Assembly (NCBI GenBank): GCA_039881145.1
Contig: JAYKKI010000088.1
Span: 3,286,501-3,350,500, forward strand
DNA from: Druceiella hillmani
Taxonomy: Eukaryota > Arthropoda > Insecta > Lepidoptera > Hepialidae
Direction: 5' to 3'
Length of the DNA stretch: 64,000 bases
Position 1 is the stretch's first letter. The number at the start of each line of letters is the position of its first letter. Positions 1-11,896 of the stretch are shown here, piece by piece. The translations under genes were made by a program, and so were the position numbers. Under the pieces are notes generated by a model. That model saw only the letters and a program-made list of their open reading frames with translations, made no database searches and was not told the DNA's origin.

Positions 1-1130
1 TATATTATTGAACAGCCGGTTTCGTATCTGCAATTATAATGCCTTCATAGATCAATTATTTTCATTAATAATACATTAATACGAGTATAATGTAATCTAT
101 GTTTACTCGCGAAACCTTTATATTATACAGATCCGAATCGGCCACCAATTGTACTCTCCTATAATATTGAACAGCCGGTTTCGTATCTGCAATTATAATG
201 CATTCATAGATCAATTATTTTCATTAATAATACATTAATACGAGTATAATGTAATCTATGTTTACTCGCGAAACCTTTATATTATACAGATCCGAATCGG
301 CCACCAATTGTACTCTCCTATAATATTGAACAGCCGGTTTCGTATCTGCAATTATAATGCCTTCATAGATCAATTATTTTCATTAATAATACATTAATAC
401 GAGTATAATGTAATCTATGTTTACTCGCGAAACCTTTATATTATACAGATCCGAATCGGCAACCAATTGTACTCTCCTATAATATTGAACAGCCGGTTTC
501 GTATCTGCAATTATAATGCCTTCATAGATCAATTATTTTCATTAATAATACATTAATACGAGTATAATGTAATCTATGTTTACTCGCGAAACCTTTATAT
601 TATACAGATCCGAATCGGCAACCAATTGTACTCTCCTATATTATTGAACAGCCGGTTTCGTATCTGCAATTATAATGCCTTCATAGATCAATTATTTTCA
701 TTAATAATACATTAATACGAGTATAATGTAATCTATGTTTACTCGCGAAACCTTTATATTATACAGATCCGAATCGGCAACCAATTGTACTCTCCTATAT
801 TATTGAACAGCCGGTTTCGTATCTGCAATTATAATGCCTTCATAGATCAATTATTTTCATTAATAATACATTAATACGAGTATAATGTAATCTATGTTTA
901 CTCGCGAAACCCTTATATTATACAGATCCGAATCGGCAACCAATTGTATTCTCCAGTATTATTTAACAGTCTGTTTCGTATCTGCAATTATAAGGCCTTC
1001 ATAGAACAACTTATTTCCATTAATAATACATTGAAATAATGTAATCTATGTTTATTCGCGAAACCTTTATATTATACAGATCCGAATCGGCAACCAATTG
1101 TACTCTTCTGTATAATTTAACAGCCTGTAG
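1..1130. repeat. 159-bp satellite array, about 7 copies
   Basis: Units begin at 1, 160, 319, 478, 637 and 796 with an exact 159-bp period and only scattered substitutions (for example gccacc versus gcaacc near the unit end). A seventh copy (955-1109) is degenerate and about 4 bp short, and a partial eighth fades out by 1130. The array runs off the left edge, so its full size is unknown. Each unit contains a short imperfect dyad around 'acattaatacgagtataatg' and the pair 'ccggtttcgta' / 'gatccgaatcgg'. No ORF or RNA gene is evident inside. Decay towards the right edge is typical of a satellite boundary. Confidence 0.97.
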
Positions 1131-2961
1131 CTACATACTGTGATCCCGATCAGATATGGCAAACGCCATAAAATGGTTGATGTTGGATTTGATGCTATTG
1201 ACAAAATTTTATTACAGAGTAAATGTTACACCTCTGTTTGTACAATTTTTCTTAAGCAAGGAAGTCGGTATTTCAATAATCGGATGTAGAAATTTTATAA
1301 GTTATGAGCTAATAAATAACGTACCGCCAGGGACAGAAGAAACTTCATGACAATGGTATATGATATGACAGTGCTAGATAGTGGTGGGAGGAATTTTCAT
1401 CAATATTTTTTAAAATTAAATACTGTGGTTTTAAGTAAAATTTAAATAATTAAAAAGAACTGTCTTGAGAACCTCGTCAGCGATATTGTAAATGTTTTCA
1501 AACTTTTCTGGCGAAAAACAGTTTTCGAGATTTTTGAAAGATTTTTGGGTATTCCCCTAAAAAAATTCATTAAAAAATATATTAAATATTTAGAAACACG
1601 CATTTCAATGCAATATAATACTTTTTTCTCTCTCATTTCTCAAAAATGTCTCCTGAAAAGTGACTTCATTTTTGTCGTAAATGGGCCAATACTTTTTACA
1701 GTTATGCCAAATTATAACTCTCTGTGTCAAATGTTATCCGAGAAAAATGCCCGTTACAACAGATATCATTGGAAAAATATAAAAAACTTGTTTTTTTTTA
1801 AGAAATGGCTACAGATTTCAGTCAGGCCAGCTATATATTTACGTGGAAGTTGAACCTAAATTGCTAACCCTGACTTAGCATTTGTTCTTGTACAGTGGGA
1901 GTACGCTGTGCAAGTTACGCAATGGTAGTCTGGACTAAAATTCCATGTTATAATTAAAACCCTTAAATTAGGCGTGTTAGTGGAAAATATTCCTCTACTT
2001 TTTTAATGTTCACTGCTCTCTACTCCTGTAAATGGTAATGTCATTATATTTTCTTTAATCTAGAATGTACGTTATCTACATGTAAATATTAATTGAAATT
2101 AATTAGGCCGTTTAAGTGTGAAAAAAAAAACAAAAAAACAAACACAAAATTTCACTTGTATTATATAACTAAGGATTTATTGGAATTAAAAAAAATCCTA
2201 TTCTTTCACAAATAACCGATTTGTGATCGACAACTTGCAAAACAATGTATGTGCTCCACAAGTTATCGGTCAGTGAACTGATCATTAAGACGTTAATTAG
2301 AAGTTTAACTAGATGTATCAAGTGTGAAACTGTTTAAATGTAAACGATTTTAAAAATTTTTTTAATTAAAACAAAAAAACCCACAGGGAAACCTTAAAAT
2401 ACCTAAATAGCGTTATTAACAACAGTACTGAACTCTAGACACATATGTATGCATACTTGTACACGTTTAACCGGTATTTCTAAAGATTAGGTTTACATTA
2501 ACCAGTTTTTTATAGGAGATCCGCGACGGAATCCTGGCAACAATATCTTTCATTACATTTGATAAATTAAATAAAAATCCATTTACATTCATTTTGAATA
2601 ATTATAACTTGTAAGCAAACACGTTTAGATGTTTGGCGAACGAAAAATAACCAAATCGTAATATGGTGGTATGGTTTTCTTCCAAAGCCTTGCTATGCTC
2701 CACCAAAGGCCATCCGTTTAGGTATTGTAATTTAAAATTCGGTCAACGTCAACTATTGTCATGTTTGAAGACGTAACTATCATGGCTTTGGTTGACTAAA
2801 ACGATTACTAACGTCTTTTTTGACTAAGAATCAAATTTCAATAATTTTTTTTAAAAGAAATACGATATAAATAATTTTGTTACTTAGTTTGTCTAATTAA
2901 TTTTTATAAGACAAAAATATTAGACGTTTTTCAGTTATTTGCTTCAGGTTTTTATGTTCAG
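1131..2961. other. No recognised feature (AT-rich)
   Basis: Unique AT-rich sequence. Open frames at 1156-1350 (+), 1545-1853 (+) and 1442-1636 (-) have no domain, start context or composition that suggests a gene. Confidence 0.6.
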
Positions 2962-3327
2962 TTTTTATAGGGTTACGAAACTTGAAAGAAAAAACCGAAC
3001 CCTTATAAGATTACTCACGTATCTGCCTGTCACAGCTGTTTTACTCAGAAATAGCTTGACGTAGAAATTTAAAATTAATAAAGAATATTAACCCACACCT
3101 ATCTAAATTGCTAACATCCATATTTTGCTAGATCTTTTATCATTTTCTAAACATGCGCCATGTCTAAAGGCCTGTGACAGTTACTGTAGGCAATATATTT
3201 GCGTTTTGAAAAATTAAAATTTGTATATAGTTTAACAGAAGCACTAAATATCCTTAAATGTTGATAAGTACCTAATTGTGTACAGAGGCCTCGTAATGTG
3301 AGTTTTCGTGCTTGCAATTTTTTTTAA
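2962..3327 (+). mobile_element. Dispersed lepidopteran-type element, decayed copy 1
   Basis: Starts 'tttttatagggttacgaaac', continues with 'cgaacccttataagattact', 'ctgcctgtcacagctgtttt' and 'actcagaaa', and ends with a decayed form of the family tail ('tgagttttcgtgcttg' then a T tract, 3300-3327). The same series of blocks recurs at 24242, 26372, 36480 (minus), 59036 and 59633. Recognised from memory as a common lepidopteran dispersed repeat; the transposon class is not resolved here. No coding capacity. Confidence 0.6.
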
Positions 3328-3540
3328 TAATTGGAAGATCAGATTAAAATTATTTAATCTCGTGATTTTAATTATATATCCCATTTTTCGACCTAAGATA
3401 ATGGTTGATTTTCAGTATTTTCCTTCATTGTTAATAAAAAAATATTAAACCTTGTAAAGTTAGAGGTTTAATGTTTGTAATTTAATATAATCGAAATCAG
3501 TAAAGATTTACAATGGCATATAATACAGTGCTCTGTCAAT

Positions 3541-4035
3541 ATAAACGTTCAAATGTCATTCCAAATACTTCAAACCTTCATGACTATACTAATCACACCT
3601 TTGTCTCATTTATTTCTTTACATATAACGTTCCTTTCCCTCTATATATTAAAATATTTATTATCACGTTTTTCTGGTCACCATTGACCAATGAAATATAC
3701 TTATATCATATAAACATACAAATGTCTCTCCAAATACTTCAAACTTTTTCCGACTATACTAGTTACACCTTTGTCTCATTTATTTCTTTACATATAACGT
3801 TCCTTTCCCTCCATATATTAAAATATTTATAATCACGTTTTTCTGGTCACCATTGACCAATGAAATATACGTATATCATATAAACGTACAAATGTCTCTC
3901 CAAATACGTCAAACCTTTTACGACGATACTAGTTGCACCTTTGCTTCATTTATTTCTTTACATATAACGTTCCTTTCCCTCTATATATTATAATATTTAT
4001 AATAAATTTTTTCTGGTCACCGTTTTAAATATAAA
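3541..4035. repeat. 170-bp tandem repeat, three copies
   Basis: Copies start at about 3541, 3710 and 3880, marked by 'ataaac', 'aaatgtc', 'tcatttatttctttacat' and 'tttttctggtcacc'. The last copy is the most diverged and stops within the closing 'ttctggtcacc' block. Immediately followed by an unrelated 162-bp array. Confidence 0.93.
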
Positions 4036-4054
4036 CGTATCTTCTTTCAGTTCC

Positions 4055-4088
4055 ATGGAAACTATGACTGTATAGTCATAGTTTCCAT
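4055..4088. repeat. Perfect 15-bp inverted repeat at the array junction
   Basis: Arms 4055-4069 (atggaaactatgact) and 4074-4088 (agtcatagtttccat) are exact reverse complements around a 4-nt loop 'gtat'. The right arm is the start of the first 162-bp unit; the left arm is an inverted copy of that unit start, lying just before the array. Confidence 0.95.
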
Positions 4089-4882
4089 AATACTATAACT
4101 ATTCATTACCATTATTTTAATTAACTGTAAAGGTCGCTCTGAAATCGATTTACGTATTTATGTTTATTAAATTTTGTAAAAAAGTGAATAAATTAAAATA
4201 AATTCTTACATATTTTACAACTGACTTAATGTTATAGTCATAGTTTCCATAATACTGTAATTATTCATTACCATTATTTTAATTAACTGTAAAGGTCGCT
4301 CTGAAATCGATTTACGTATTTGTGTTTATTAAATTGTATAAAAAAGTGAATAAATTAAAATAAATTCTTACACATTTTACAACTGACTTAATGTTATAGT
4401 CATAGTTTCCATAATACTATAACTATTCATTACCATTATTTTAATTAACTGTAAAGGTCGCGCTGAAATCGATTTACGTATTTGTGTTTATTAAATTTTG
4501 TAAAAAAGTGAATAAATTAAAATAAATTCTTGTAGATTTTACAACTGACTTAATGTTATAGTCATAGTTTCCATAATACTATAACTATTCATTACCATTA
4601 TTTTAATTAACTGTAAAGGTCGCGCTGAAATCGATTTACGTATTTGTGTTTATTAAATTTTGTAAAAAAGTGAATAAATTAAAATAAATTCTTGTAGATT
4701 TTACAACTGACTTAATGTTATAGTCATAGTTTCCATAATACTATAACTATTCATTACCATTATTTTAATTAACTGTAAAGGTCGCGCTGAAATCGATTTA
4801 CGTATTTGTGTTTATTAAATTTTGTAAAAAAGTGAATAAATTAAAATAAATTCTTATAGATTTTACAACCGATATAATGTTA
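4073..4882. repeat. 162-bp satellite array, five copies
   Basis: The marker 'tagtcatagtttcc' recurs at 4073, 4235, 4397, 4559 and 4721, an exact 162-bp period. Copies three to five share 'ggtcgcgctg' where copies one and two have 'ggtcgctctg', so the later units form a subgroup, consistent with local amplification. The array ends at about 4882 in 'tattgtcaataat'. Confidence 0.96.
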
Positions 4883-5691
4883 TTGTCAATAATTAGTTAT
4901 TGACTAACGAGTAGAGAAAAAATGGTCGACTAATCGGCAATAGTCGGCAAATATCAAACGATATCCGAAGCAGAGACGCAGTGTGACAACAAAATAATTT
5001 AAATTAAATTTCGTTATACCGACTAATTGATTAAATCTTAATTCGATTTTCTAAATTTCAATCGTGAATGGCCAATTCGTTTCGATTTCCCTTGCAACTG
5101 AAATTGTTGCAAGTATCTGTGCGTCTATTTCCAGAGCGTTTCACATTTCAAAAGATTTTTGACGTGAAACTTCTTTAGGCGTGACACGAGTTGAAGGTCT
5201 TGAACCAAATCTCTCTGGCGCAAAAAGTACGTCCGTTAGTTGCAAACTTTATTTACAATTATTTTTATATTTAAGCAAATAATTTGCGCACAACAAAATA
5301 TGAAAATCAACGTAACTTATAGAAAGTTTAAACGATATTAAGTGTGCTCAGCATTTGAAAGTGTAACCACATGCAAACAACACGTGATACTACTTTGCGG
5401 AGACATTTTTTTAATTAACTATTCATTTTTAAAACGGTGAATAAAACAATTGTTTTTGTGAAACAAGCAACCTTGAAATAAAATATAAAATTAATAAAAA
5501 GAAAATAAACAAAAGAAAACTTTTGCAACGGCATATCCTAAGACATGAATAGTAATGATCAAGTAATAGATCGCAACGATGGAGACAGCAAAACGCAAAT
5601 TTTATGAAGGATACTTATGGAAAAATTCAAGAAAATATATATTTATACTGCAATTTTATAAGTAACAACCAAACAAATTATTAAATTTATT

Positions 5692-5694
<3 letters not shown>
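4883..5694. other. No recognised feature
   Basis: Less AT-rich between about 4900 and 5240 (for example 'gtcgactaatcggcaatagtcgg'), otherwise unique. No ORF, RNA motif or recognised repeat. Confidence 0.5.
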
Positions 5695-5760
<66 letters not shown>

Positions 5761-5771
5761 ATATATATATA
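5695..5771. repeat. (TA)n microsatellite
   Basis: Continuous AT dinucleotide tract with two interruptions of the form 'tgtata'. It produces a spurious Ile/Tyr open frame on the minus strand. Confidence 0.99.
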
Positions 5772-7189
5772 CAAGTTACATTTTTTGGAATATAGGGATA
5801 ATGTAAAATGAAATATAAAACTATATGCGACCAAAGGAATTACTGAGCCAAGTAAAATGGACCCAAACTCGATGAGTTTACTGTCAGTCACTGTGAAGTT
5901 CCTTTGACCAGCTCACTCGTGCACTATCACGTCAGCTCGATGGTTCCATATTATTGTATCGTCATCAGGATTGCACAAGTTTGCAAATTTTTAAATCTAT
6001 ATGACAATTAGAAGTGGATGAAAATGGCCTTGATAAATTTGTTTATGACATAATTAAAGATATGTCAACAAATCTGAGTTAAAAAAGTACGAAAAAAGTT
6101 AACGGTATATTCTCGGTAAATTATAAGGTTAAAATAAAACTTCTGAAACAGTTCAATTTCTCCATCATTTATTGTAGTTAAAACATTAGATGTAATAAAA
6201 TAAGTTGCACGTGAAATGATAATCCGTACATTTTTAAATAATCCTTATTTTAACAATAATTTAATATATAATTTTATTGATTAGGGAGGTATTTTTAAAT
6301 ATTGTGAATTAACAGTTGTATATATTTTATTTACTGCATATTTAGCAATAAATTTTTTAAAAAAATGCAATAAATCGTCGCTGGCGTTTAGAATATTTAC
6401 AAACAAAAAGACAACATCCAAATTATTATTAAAATAAAGAATTGATATTAGCTAAACTACAGATGGCGCCACGATAGCGTTATATACTGATGAAATGTTA
6501 TAGTATTATCCTTTAAGCGTTTCACTTATGGATACATCGGGTTCACTTCAATAAAATGATCTAAATATGAAAATAACCTGAACCTGTCTAAATAAAAATG
6601 TGTCACTTATTTCAAGTTCAAGGTTCAATATTTGTTTCATTACATACTCCTTTATGTTTTCTATTTACGTAACCATACATATCTTTCAACATCCCACCAA
6701 ATTGTAGTGGCCAATACAGCACCGTCTCATCTTACGAAATTCAGCCATTTTCAGTAAATAACTTCAATATTCGAGAACGGAACTCGTACTGTTATGGTTA
6801 TTTATGACAAATTGATACCGTAAGTTACAGTTACCACTATCTTCCATACCGATAAGATAATTACATACTCAAATATTGAATGTTATATTTTAATTGATTT
6901 AATGTCATAATTACCATGATAGAGACTTTACAAATGTATTGAGAAGTACATATTTTTTTCTTTTCTCATTGACAAAATAATTCGAAGAGTTTTCATTTTA
7001 TAAGGAAATACAAATTGAAAGACAGACAGTAATGATGGAGAACCGCCTTAACGATCTTGGCGACAGCCCCATATCTATTTATTTTCAGATTCATATATAT
7101 CTTTAGATTTAATTCGCTTCATATATTTTGCAATATTTTAGTAAATTGTAGATTAAAGGAATTCTAAACATAAACTTATCTTACTTAAC
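5772..7189. other. No recognised feature (AT-rich)
   Basis: Unique AT-rich DNA. Around 6465 lies 'cagatggcgccacgatagcg', similar in style to the 'gatggcg' blocks in the Helitrons here, but without terminal motifs. Confidence 0.5.
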
Positions 7190-8135
7190 CCAATCTAATC
7201 TTACTGAACTTTAAACATACCTTCCCACATATATTATATAGGCATATACATATGTTTCAAAACCTGACCTAACCTCGCCCAATCTGATCTTATGGGATCT
7301 TACAAATATCTTTCTATCATCAGTCACTTCATGTTTATGTAAACTTTCTGATAATCATTCAAAACCTAACCCAACCTTAAGATCAGATATGATCTTATAA
7401 ATATCTTTCTATCATCAATCATTTCGCGTTTTTGTAAATGTTTTGATGAATCCTTACCAAAGCTTTTCGGATTCTTATACATATCTTCCTACCTATCAGC
7501 AGTCACTTTGCGTTTACGAACACTTTTTGACAATCATTCTAATCGTAATCTAGGTTACTAGGTACCCAATCTGATCTTATGGGATCTTAAAAATATCTTT
7601 CTATCATCGACCATTTCACGTTTTTATAAAATTTTTGATATTAATTTAAAGTGTATCCTTACCAAAGCTTTTCTGATGGATTCTTATACATATCTTCCTA
7701 CCTATTAGCAGTTACTTTACCTTTACGAACTCTTTTTGACAATCATTCAAGTCCTAACCTAGGTTAGGTTACTAGGTACCCAATCTGATATATATGGGAT
7801 CTTATAAATATCGTTCTATCATCGACCATTTCGCGTTTTTGTAAAATTTTTGACATTAATTTAAAGCCTATCCTTAGCAAAGCTTTTCCGATGGATTCTT
7901 ATACATATCTTCCTACCTATTAGCAGTCACTTTACTTTTACGAACCCTTTTTGACAATCATTCAAATTCCAACCTAGGTTAGATTACTAAGTCCCCAATC
8001 TGATCATATGGAATCTTATAAATATCTTTTTATCATTGACCATTTCGCGTTTTCATACAATTTTTGATAATAATTTAAAACGTAAACTAAATTTACCCAA
8101 CATATTTTCATGAAATCTTATAATATCTTCTTGGC
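7190..8135. repeat. 214-bp dimeric tandem array
   Basis: 'gttacta(g/a)gt' marks recur at 7554, 7768 and 7982 (214-bp period). Each unit consists of two related halves of about 107 bp. One contains 'tctatcatcgaccatttcgc', the other 'cttcctacctattagcagt' and 'ctttttgacaatcattcaa'; both share a 'cttata(a/c)atatct...' start. Older, more diverged halves lie at 7275-7500. Short 'cctaacctagg' motifs sit at the unit junctions. This is a dimeric higher-order organisation. Confidence 0.88.
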
Positions 8136-8393
8136 ATCAGGCGTTTCGTATTTAAATAAATATTTTAACAACGGTTATATAAAATCGGTTATATAAATAT
8201 TAAGTTATATAAAATCGTACGTGAGAGTAACTTTGCGCTTTTAATATTTTTGGAATATTTTGTGACTGGGGTATGCTTTGGATCGAATAGAGAAACGAAA
8301 TTTTTCATAAAATCTTTCTGTTTGTTAGTGCAGAACACCTACATGTCATAAAACATCTAATGTTCATATTTACCACGCCAGTGAAGCTGCTAG

Positions 8394-8695
8394 TAACAGC
8401 TAGCATAACGTAACATTCAACCAGACCTATGTGCATATTCCCTCCTCAAATCTTAACTTCGTTGATAACAGTAGCTACACGGGGACTGTGGTGCCGTTTT
8501 TATTGTAGTATACTCTTGATAAGTTTATCAGCCGGACTGATATCTCTAAATAACAGCTAGCATCATATAACATTCGAACATCTCTATATGCAAGTTCCCT
8601 TCTCAAATCCTAACTTTGTTGATTAACAGAATATGAGGAGTGTAGTGACATTTTTAATGTAGTACCACAATAGATAATTATACCAGCAATATCTG
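8394..8695. repeat. Two-copy tandem duplication, about 155 bp
   Basis: Copies start at 'taacagctagcat' (8394 and 8552) and share 'tctcaaatc(t/c)taact', 'gttgatta' or 'gttgataa', and 'attgtagta' or 'aatgtagta'. Roughly 75-80% similar by eye, so an old duplication. Confidence 0.75.
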
Positions 8696-9284
8696 AAGAT
8701 TACTTCTTATGTAATGGACATAATGGTTTACGTCAACCTTGAACGAAACCAAGTAATAAAATGTGATTCTATAATATTCTACCTCTCTCGACTCTCGAAA
8801 GTTTTAATATAGCCTTGCTAAAGTATAGTCAATTGAAAGTTCTAATTAAATGCTAGCACGTATAATTTTTCAGTTTTCTGCAAATTTACGACGGAAAAAT
8901 TAGAGGAATGGGGAACACGTAACACATTAATTTCACAGTTAATATTTTACAAATGGAATTTAAATATGAAAAGAAAATGCATATAGTCAATGAGAACTCA
9001 ATTTTATTTTGAAATACCTGTCCAATGATAATCTCACTCTATTGGAAAACGCAGAAAAATTATGTGAAAATTACATGTCGAATTTGCCACAAACAGATGG
9101 GAGGGTATAAATAATTAAATTATGTTCCTTAATAATTTACGAGACTCTAAAAATTGGTACAATCCATGTCAGAATATGCAAAAGTAATCGTTTCAAAAAA
9201 CCAAGTTATTAATCAAACATGCCTGATATTAAAAAAATCCTCATTTGGAATCACCTGGAAAATCACGTCTCTAAATATTTTCAA
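8696..9284. other. No recognised feature
   Basis: Unique AT-rich sequence; nothing supported. Confidence 0.5.
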
Positions 9285-9565
9285 AGATCGAGTAAAAAAT
9301 CCTGCCTCTCCTGAAACCTATTCCTTTGTGTCCTTGTCCTTTTCTGTCTTTCCCATCCCAAATCATGTCAATAGTTTTTTTTACTCATACTTTTTTTTTG
9401 AATTTGTATTTTTTTGAAATTTATTTCGTCTAATGTGCTATAAAGAATTTTCAATGTAAAATCTCCTACAGTCTACCAACTAAATTTCAATACCAATTGT
9501 TATGGTTGACTGGAAGAGATTGCTCATGTAGCAATAAGTCCGCCATATGTACTATACATAAAAGA
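9285..9565 (+). mobile_element. Dispersed retroelement 3'-end-like repeat, copy 1
   Basis: Matches 54042-54304 along its length: 'cctgc(c/a)tctcctgaaacc', 'cctttgtgtccttg', 'ctgtctttccc', 'acagtctaccaactaaattt', 'gttatggttg(a/g)ctggaag' and the end 'agtccgccatatgtact'. The 'ctggaagagattgctcatgtagcaataagtccgcc'-type tail resembles 3' ends of lepidopteran LINEs or their SINE partners (recalled, not searched). The central part differs by small indels between copies. An open frame at 9154-9417 overlaps it and is not a gene. Confidence 0.65.
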
Positions 9566-9934
9566 TTATAAATAATTAAATAATTTTTAATGAAGAAGCA
9601 TATGGGCAAAGCTTTTAAGATTTTTTTCAGACTTTATTTGGCTTCGATTCAAAAATTTCACACGTCATGCAGTTTAAGTAAAAAAATCTGGAACTTCAAA
9701 TTCGTTCCAAAAGACCTTTCCAAAGAGATTTCACTTAATAGGGTGTGAGAAAATTTTCCTTATTTTATTCATATAAACAGTAACTATATATTTATATTTA
9801 GTTATAAATATATTATCCAAAATTTCTATGAGAAAAAACTGCGAGGCTGTAGCAGATAGAATTAACGAGCACATGTATTGATTTGACAAAATCATGAAAA
9901 TCTACAGTTTGATTACGGGTCTCTAAAACCGGTT
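9566..9934. other. No recognised feature
   Basis: AT-rich unique DNA between the LINE-like tail and the tRNA-like segment. Confidence 0.5.
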
Positions 9935-10015
9935 TTTGGAGTTCCGAATGGGATTCGAATCCGTAGCCTCTTGATCATGTTTCAAGTGTTCACACCACAA
10001 ATCTACTGCTGCTAC
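9935..10015 (-). other. tRNA-like / SINE-head-like segment
   Basis: Read on the minus strand, 'gatcaagaggctac' is followed by 'ggattcgaatccc', a strong match to a pol III B box (TPsiC arm), with an A-box-like 'ttgtggtgtgaacactt' about 40 nt upstream. No full cloverleaf with an acceptor stem can be drawn, so a tRNA-derived SINE relic is more likely than a functional tRNA. Confidence 0.4.
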
Positions 10016-11735
10016 AAAGTAGAAAAACAAGTTTAATTTGTTAATACATAATTGCAACATTTTTTATTGATCCAACGTAGCTATAATATAGATCATTTCA
10101 TTTGGAAATTTGTAAACTTCATTTGGAAATTTTCGTACCCTAATATTTTCATATTTTCTACGATATTTTCCCACTGTTCTTCTAAGGGTTCTACGTATAA
10201 TTATATGCCTCCTTTATATGCAAGAGTCCTTTCATGTTACAGTATTACAAGTTCTCAGATATAGTTTTATTAGATATATGTTTTACATAATTATTTTAGT
10301 TTCAATTGACCAAGGTTGCCGCAATCACAATGTAATATTATTAATATTTGTTTTTTTTTTATTAAATTATAATTCTGGCTAAATATTTTCAGAAGTCATC
10401 TGAACAAATTCTATTCTATTGTCCCTGTCTTTCAGTCAATACATGATCAAGTTACTATTTGAAATTGGATTTAATTTCAAATGTTTTTTTCATTATTTTT
10501 TTAGCAATTGTAAATAAATATTTTTAAATATAATTCGTTTTTTCATACTTCATAACTTTCATACAAATATTTTATAATATAATCTGCCACCTATATTTTA
10601 CCATAAATCTATCACCAATGTTGCCATTAAAATGTGAAATAAATAAATGACCTTTTATCCAATATCCTGCTAGGCATTAGATAAGCCATATTTATCTATC
10701 TAAATGTTACCAGTTTCATATAATTAACTTTAATTTAACAATTAAATAAAGCCGTTTAAAATTTAATTACAGATACTCATAAGGGCCGTATTAATATTTA
10801 GTATAATGACTACATTAACGTATCGTGAAAAAAAAAACAAATTTGACCTATTTAAAAAACAATTAAATAAAAAATAACCAAAATATATAGTATCGCACAT
10901 ATGAACAAAATAGCTAGGGGCATGAATTTATTATAGTGTATTGTTTGGTATTCTTTCAAATTTCATAACTTAAAAAGCTGTTTAGCCTTTCCTCGTTACC
11001 TAATTTAAAAAAATGTTTATTTAACATTTTTTTTTGAAAGCCCGTCTTATCAATTAATGACATTTCTTTATGAAATCCATCATATAGGAATGTTATTAAC
11101 GGATGATGGCATTTTTACACATTTTTTTAATACGTGAAATAAATAAAAACATCACGCATCAACTAGTCACATTCAAGATGACGAATTAATTATAAAATTA
11201 ATTTTACTAGTACAATTAATAAAAAAAAGTGGTGCCCTTCTAAAATGTTTGCACAAAAAAATAAATATTTTTCTACTTTTCAATAAATTAGGAATACTGC
11301 TATTTAAATCTATTGCATATTTTCGTTCTTAAAAAGCTAAATAAAAGCTGTGTTTAAAAAAAGAACAGAATAAATTAAAAAATTTAAAATAAAAAAAACT
11401 TGCTGGTCCCGAAGAATAACACCGAAATAATAAAAAAACACAACAAAATTAAAACAATAAAAACGCAACACACAACCAAAAAAAAACGAGAACCATGAAC
11501 AAACTCTAACTCAAATTCACCATAAATATTCATAAAAACCGACAACAATTAAACATAATATTTAAATACCAAAAAAAACACTAACCGGTAATTTTTATGC
11601 AACTTTTATGTTAATCGAACTGTTTTCAATTTTTGAAGCACACACTTTCAATTGACTTATGCTTGTATTAATCCACAAGTTATAAAATTTTATATAATAA
11701 GCGTTAAAGACGCGAAATTTTTGTTAAACTTTTTA
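10016..11735. other. No recognised feature; A-rich tract
   Basis: Extremely AT-rich. 11340-11585 has a strand-biased A-rich composition (many runs of 5-7 A, few T). No coding frame supported. Confidence 0.5.
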
Positions 11736-11880
11736 GTATGTAAAAGCGAGCACGAACACCAGACAAGACCGCTCGCCACGAAACTCGCGACTAGACTGAC
11801 GAGTATAGTTCTGTACGAGTATAAGCTAAATCCGCGCCACCGTATAGCTGTAACAAAATAGTTTTGTCCGTCGAATATGA
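11736..11880 (-). other. Isolated CpG-rich segment, possible old promoter or element end
   Basis: Stands out by CpG content against its surroundings: 'cgctcgccacgaaactcgcg', 'gagtatagttctgtacgag', 'aaatccgcgccaccgtata'. On the minus strand it reads 'gtatagctgtaacaaaat'-like leader sequence reversed, including 'cgtcagtct', an insect initiator-like TCAGT. No linked coding exon is visible, so the role is unknown. Overlapping open frames (11652-11861 plus, 11690-11896 minus) show no motif. Confidence 0.3.
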
Positions 11881-11896
11881 GGAAATTTACATTCAA

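Noticed and set aside
1..1130. Hammerhead ribozyme in the 159-bp satellite, because of 'gcgaaacc'
   Set aside because: No CUGANGA box or compatible helices were found on either strand.
7260..8000. Telomeric (CCTAA)n array
   Set aside because: Only isolated 'cctaacctagg' motifs inside a 214-bp repeat; no run of TTAGG units.
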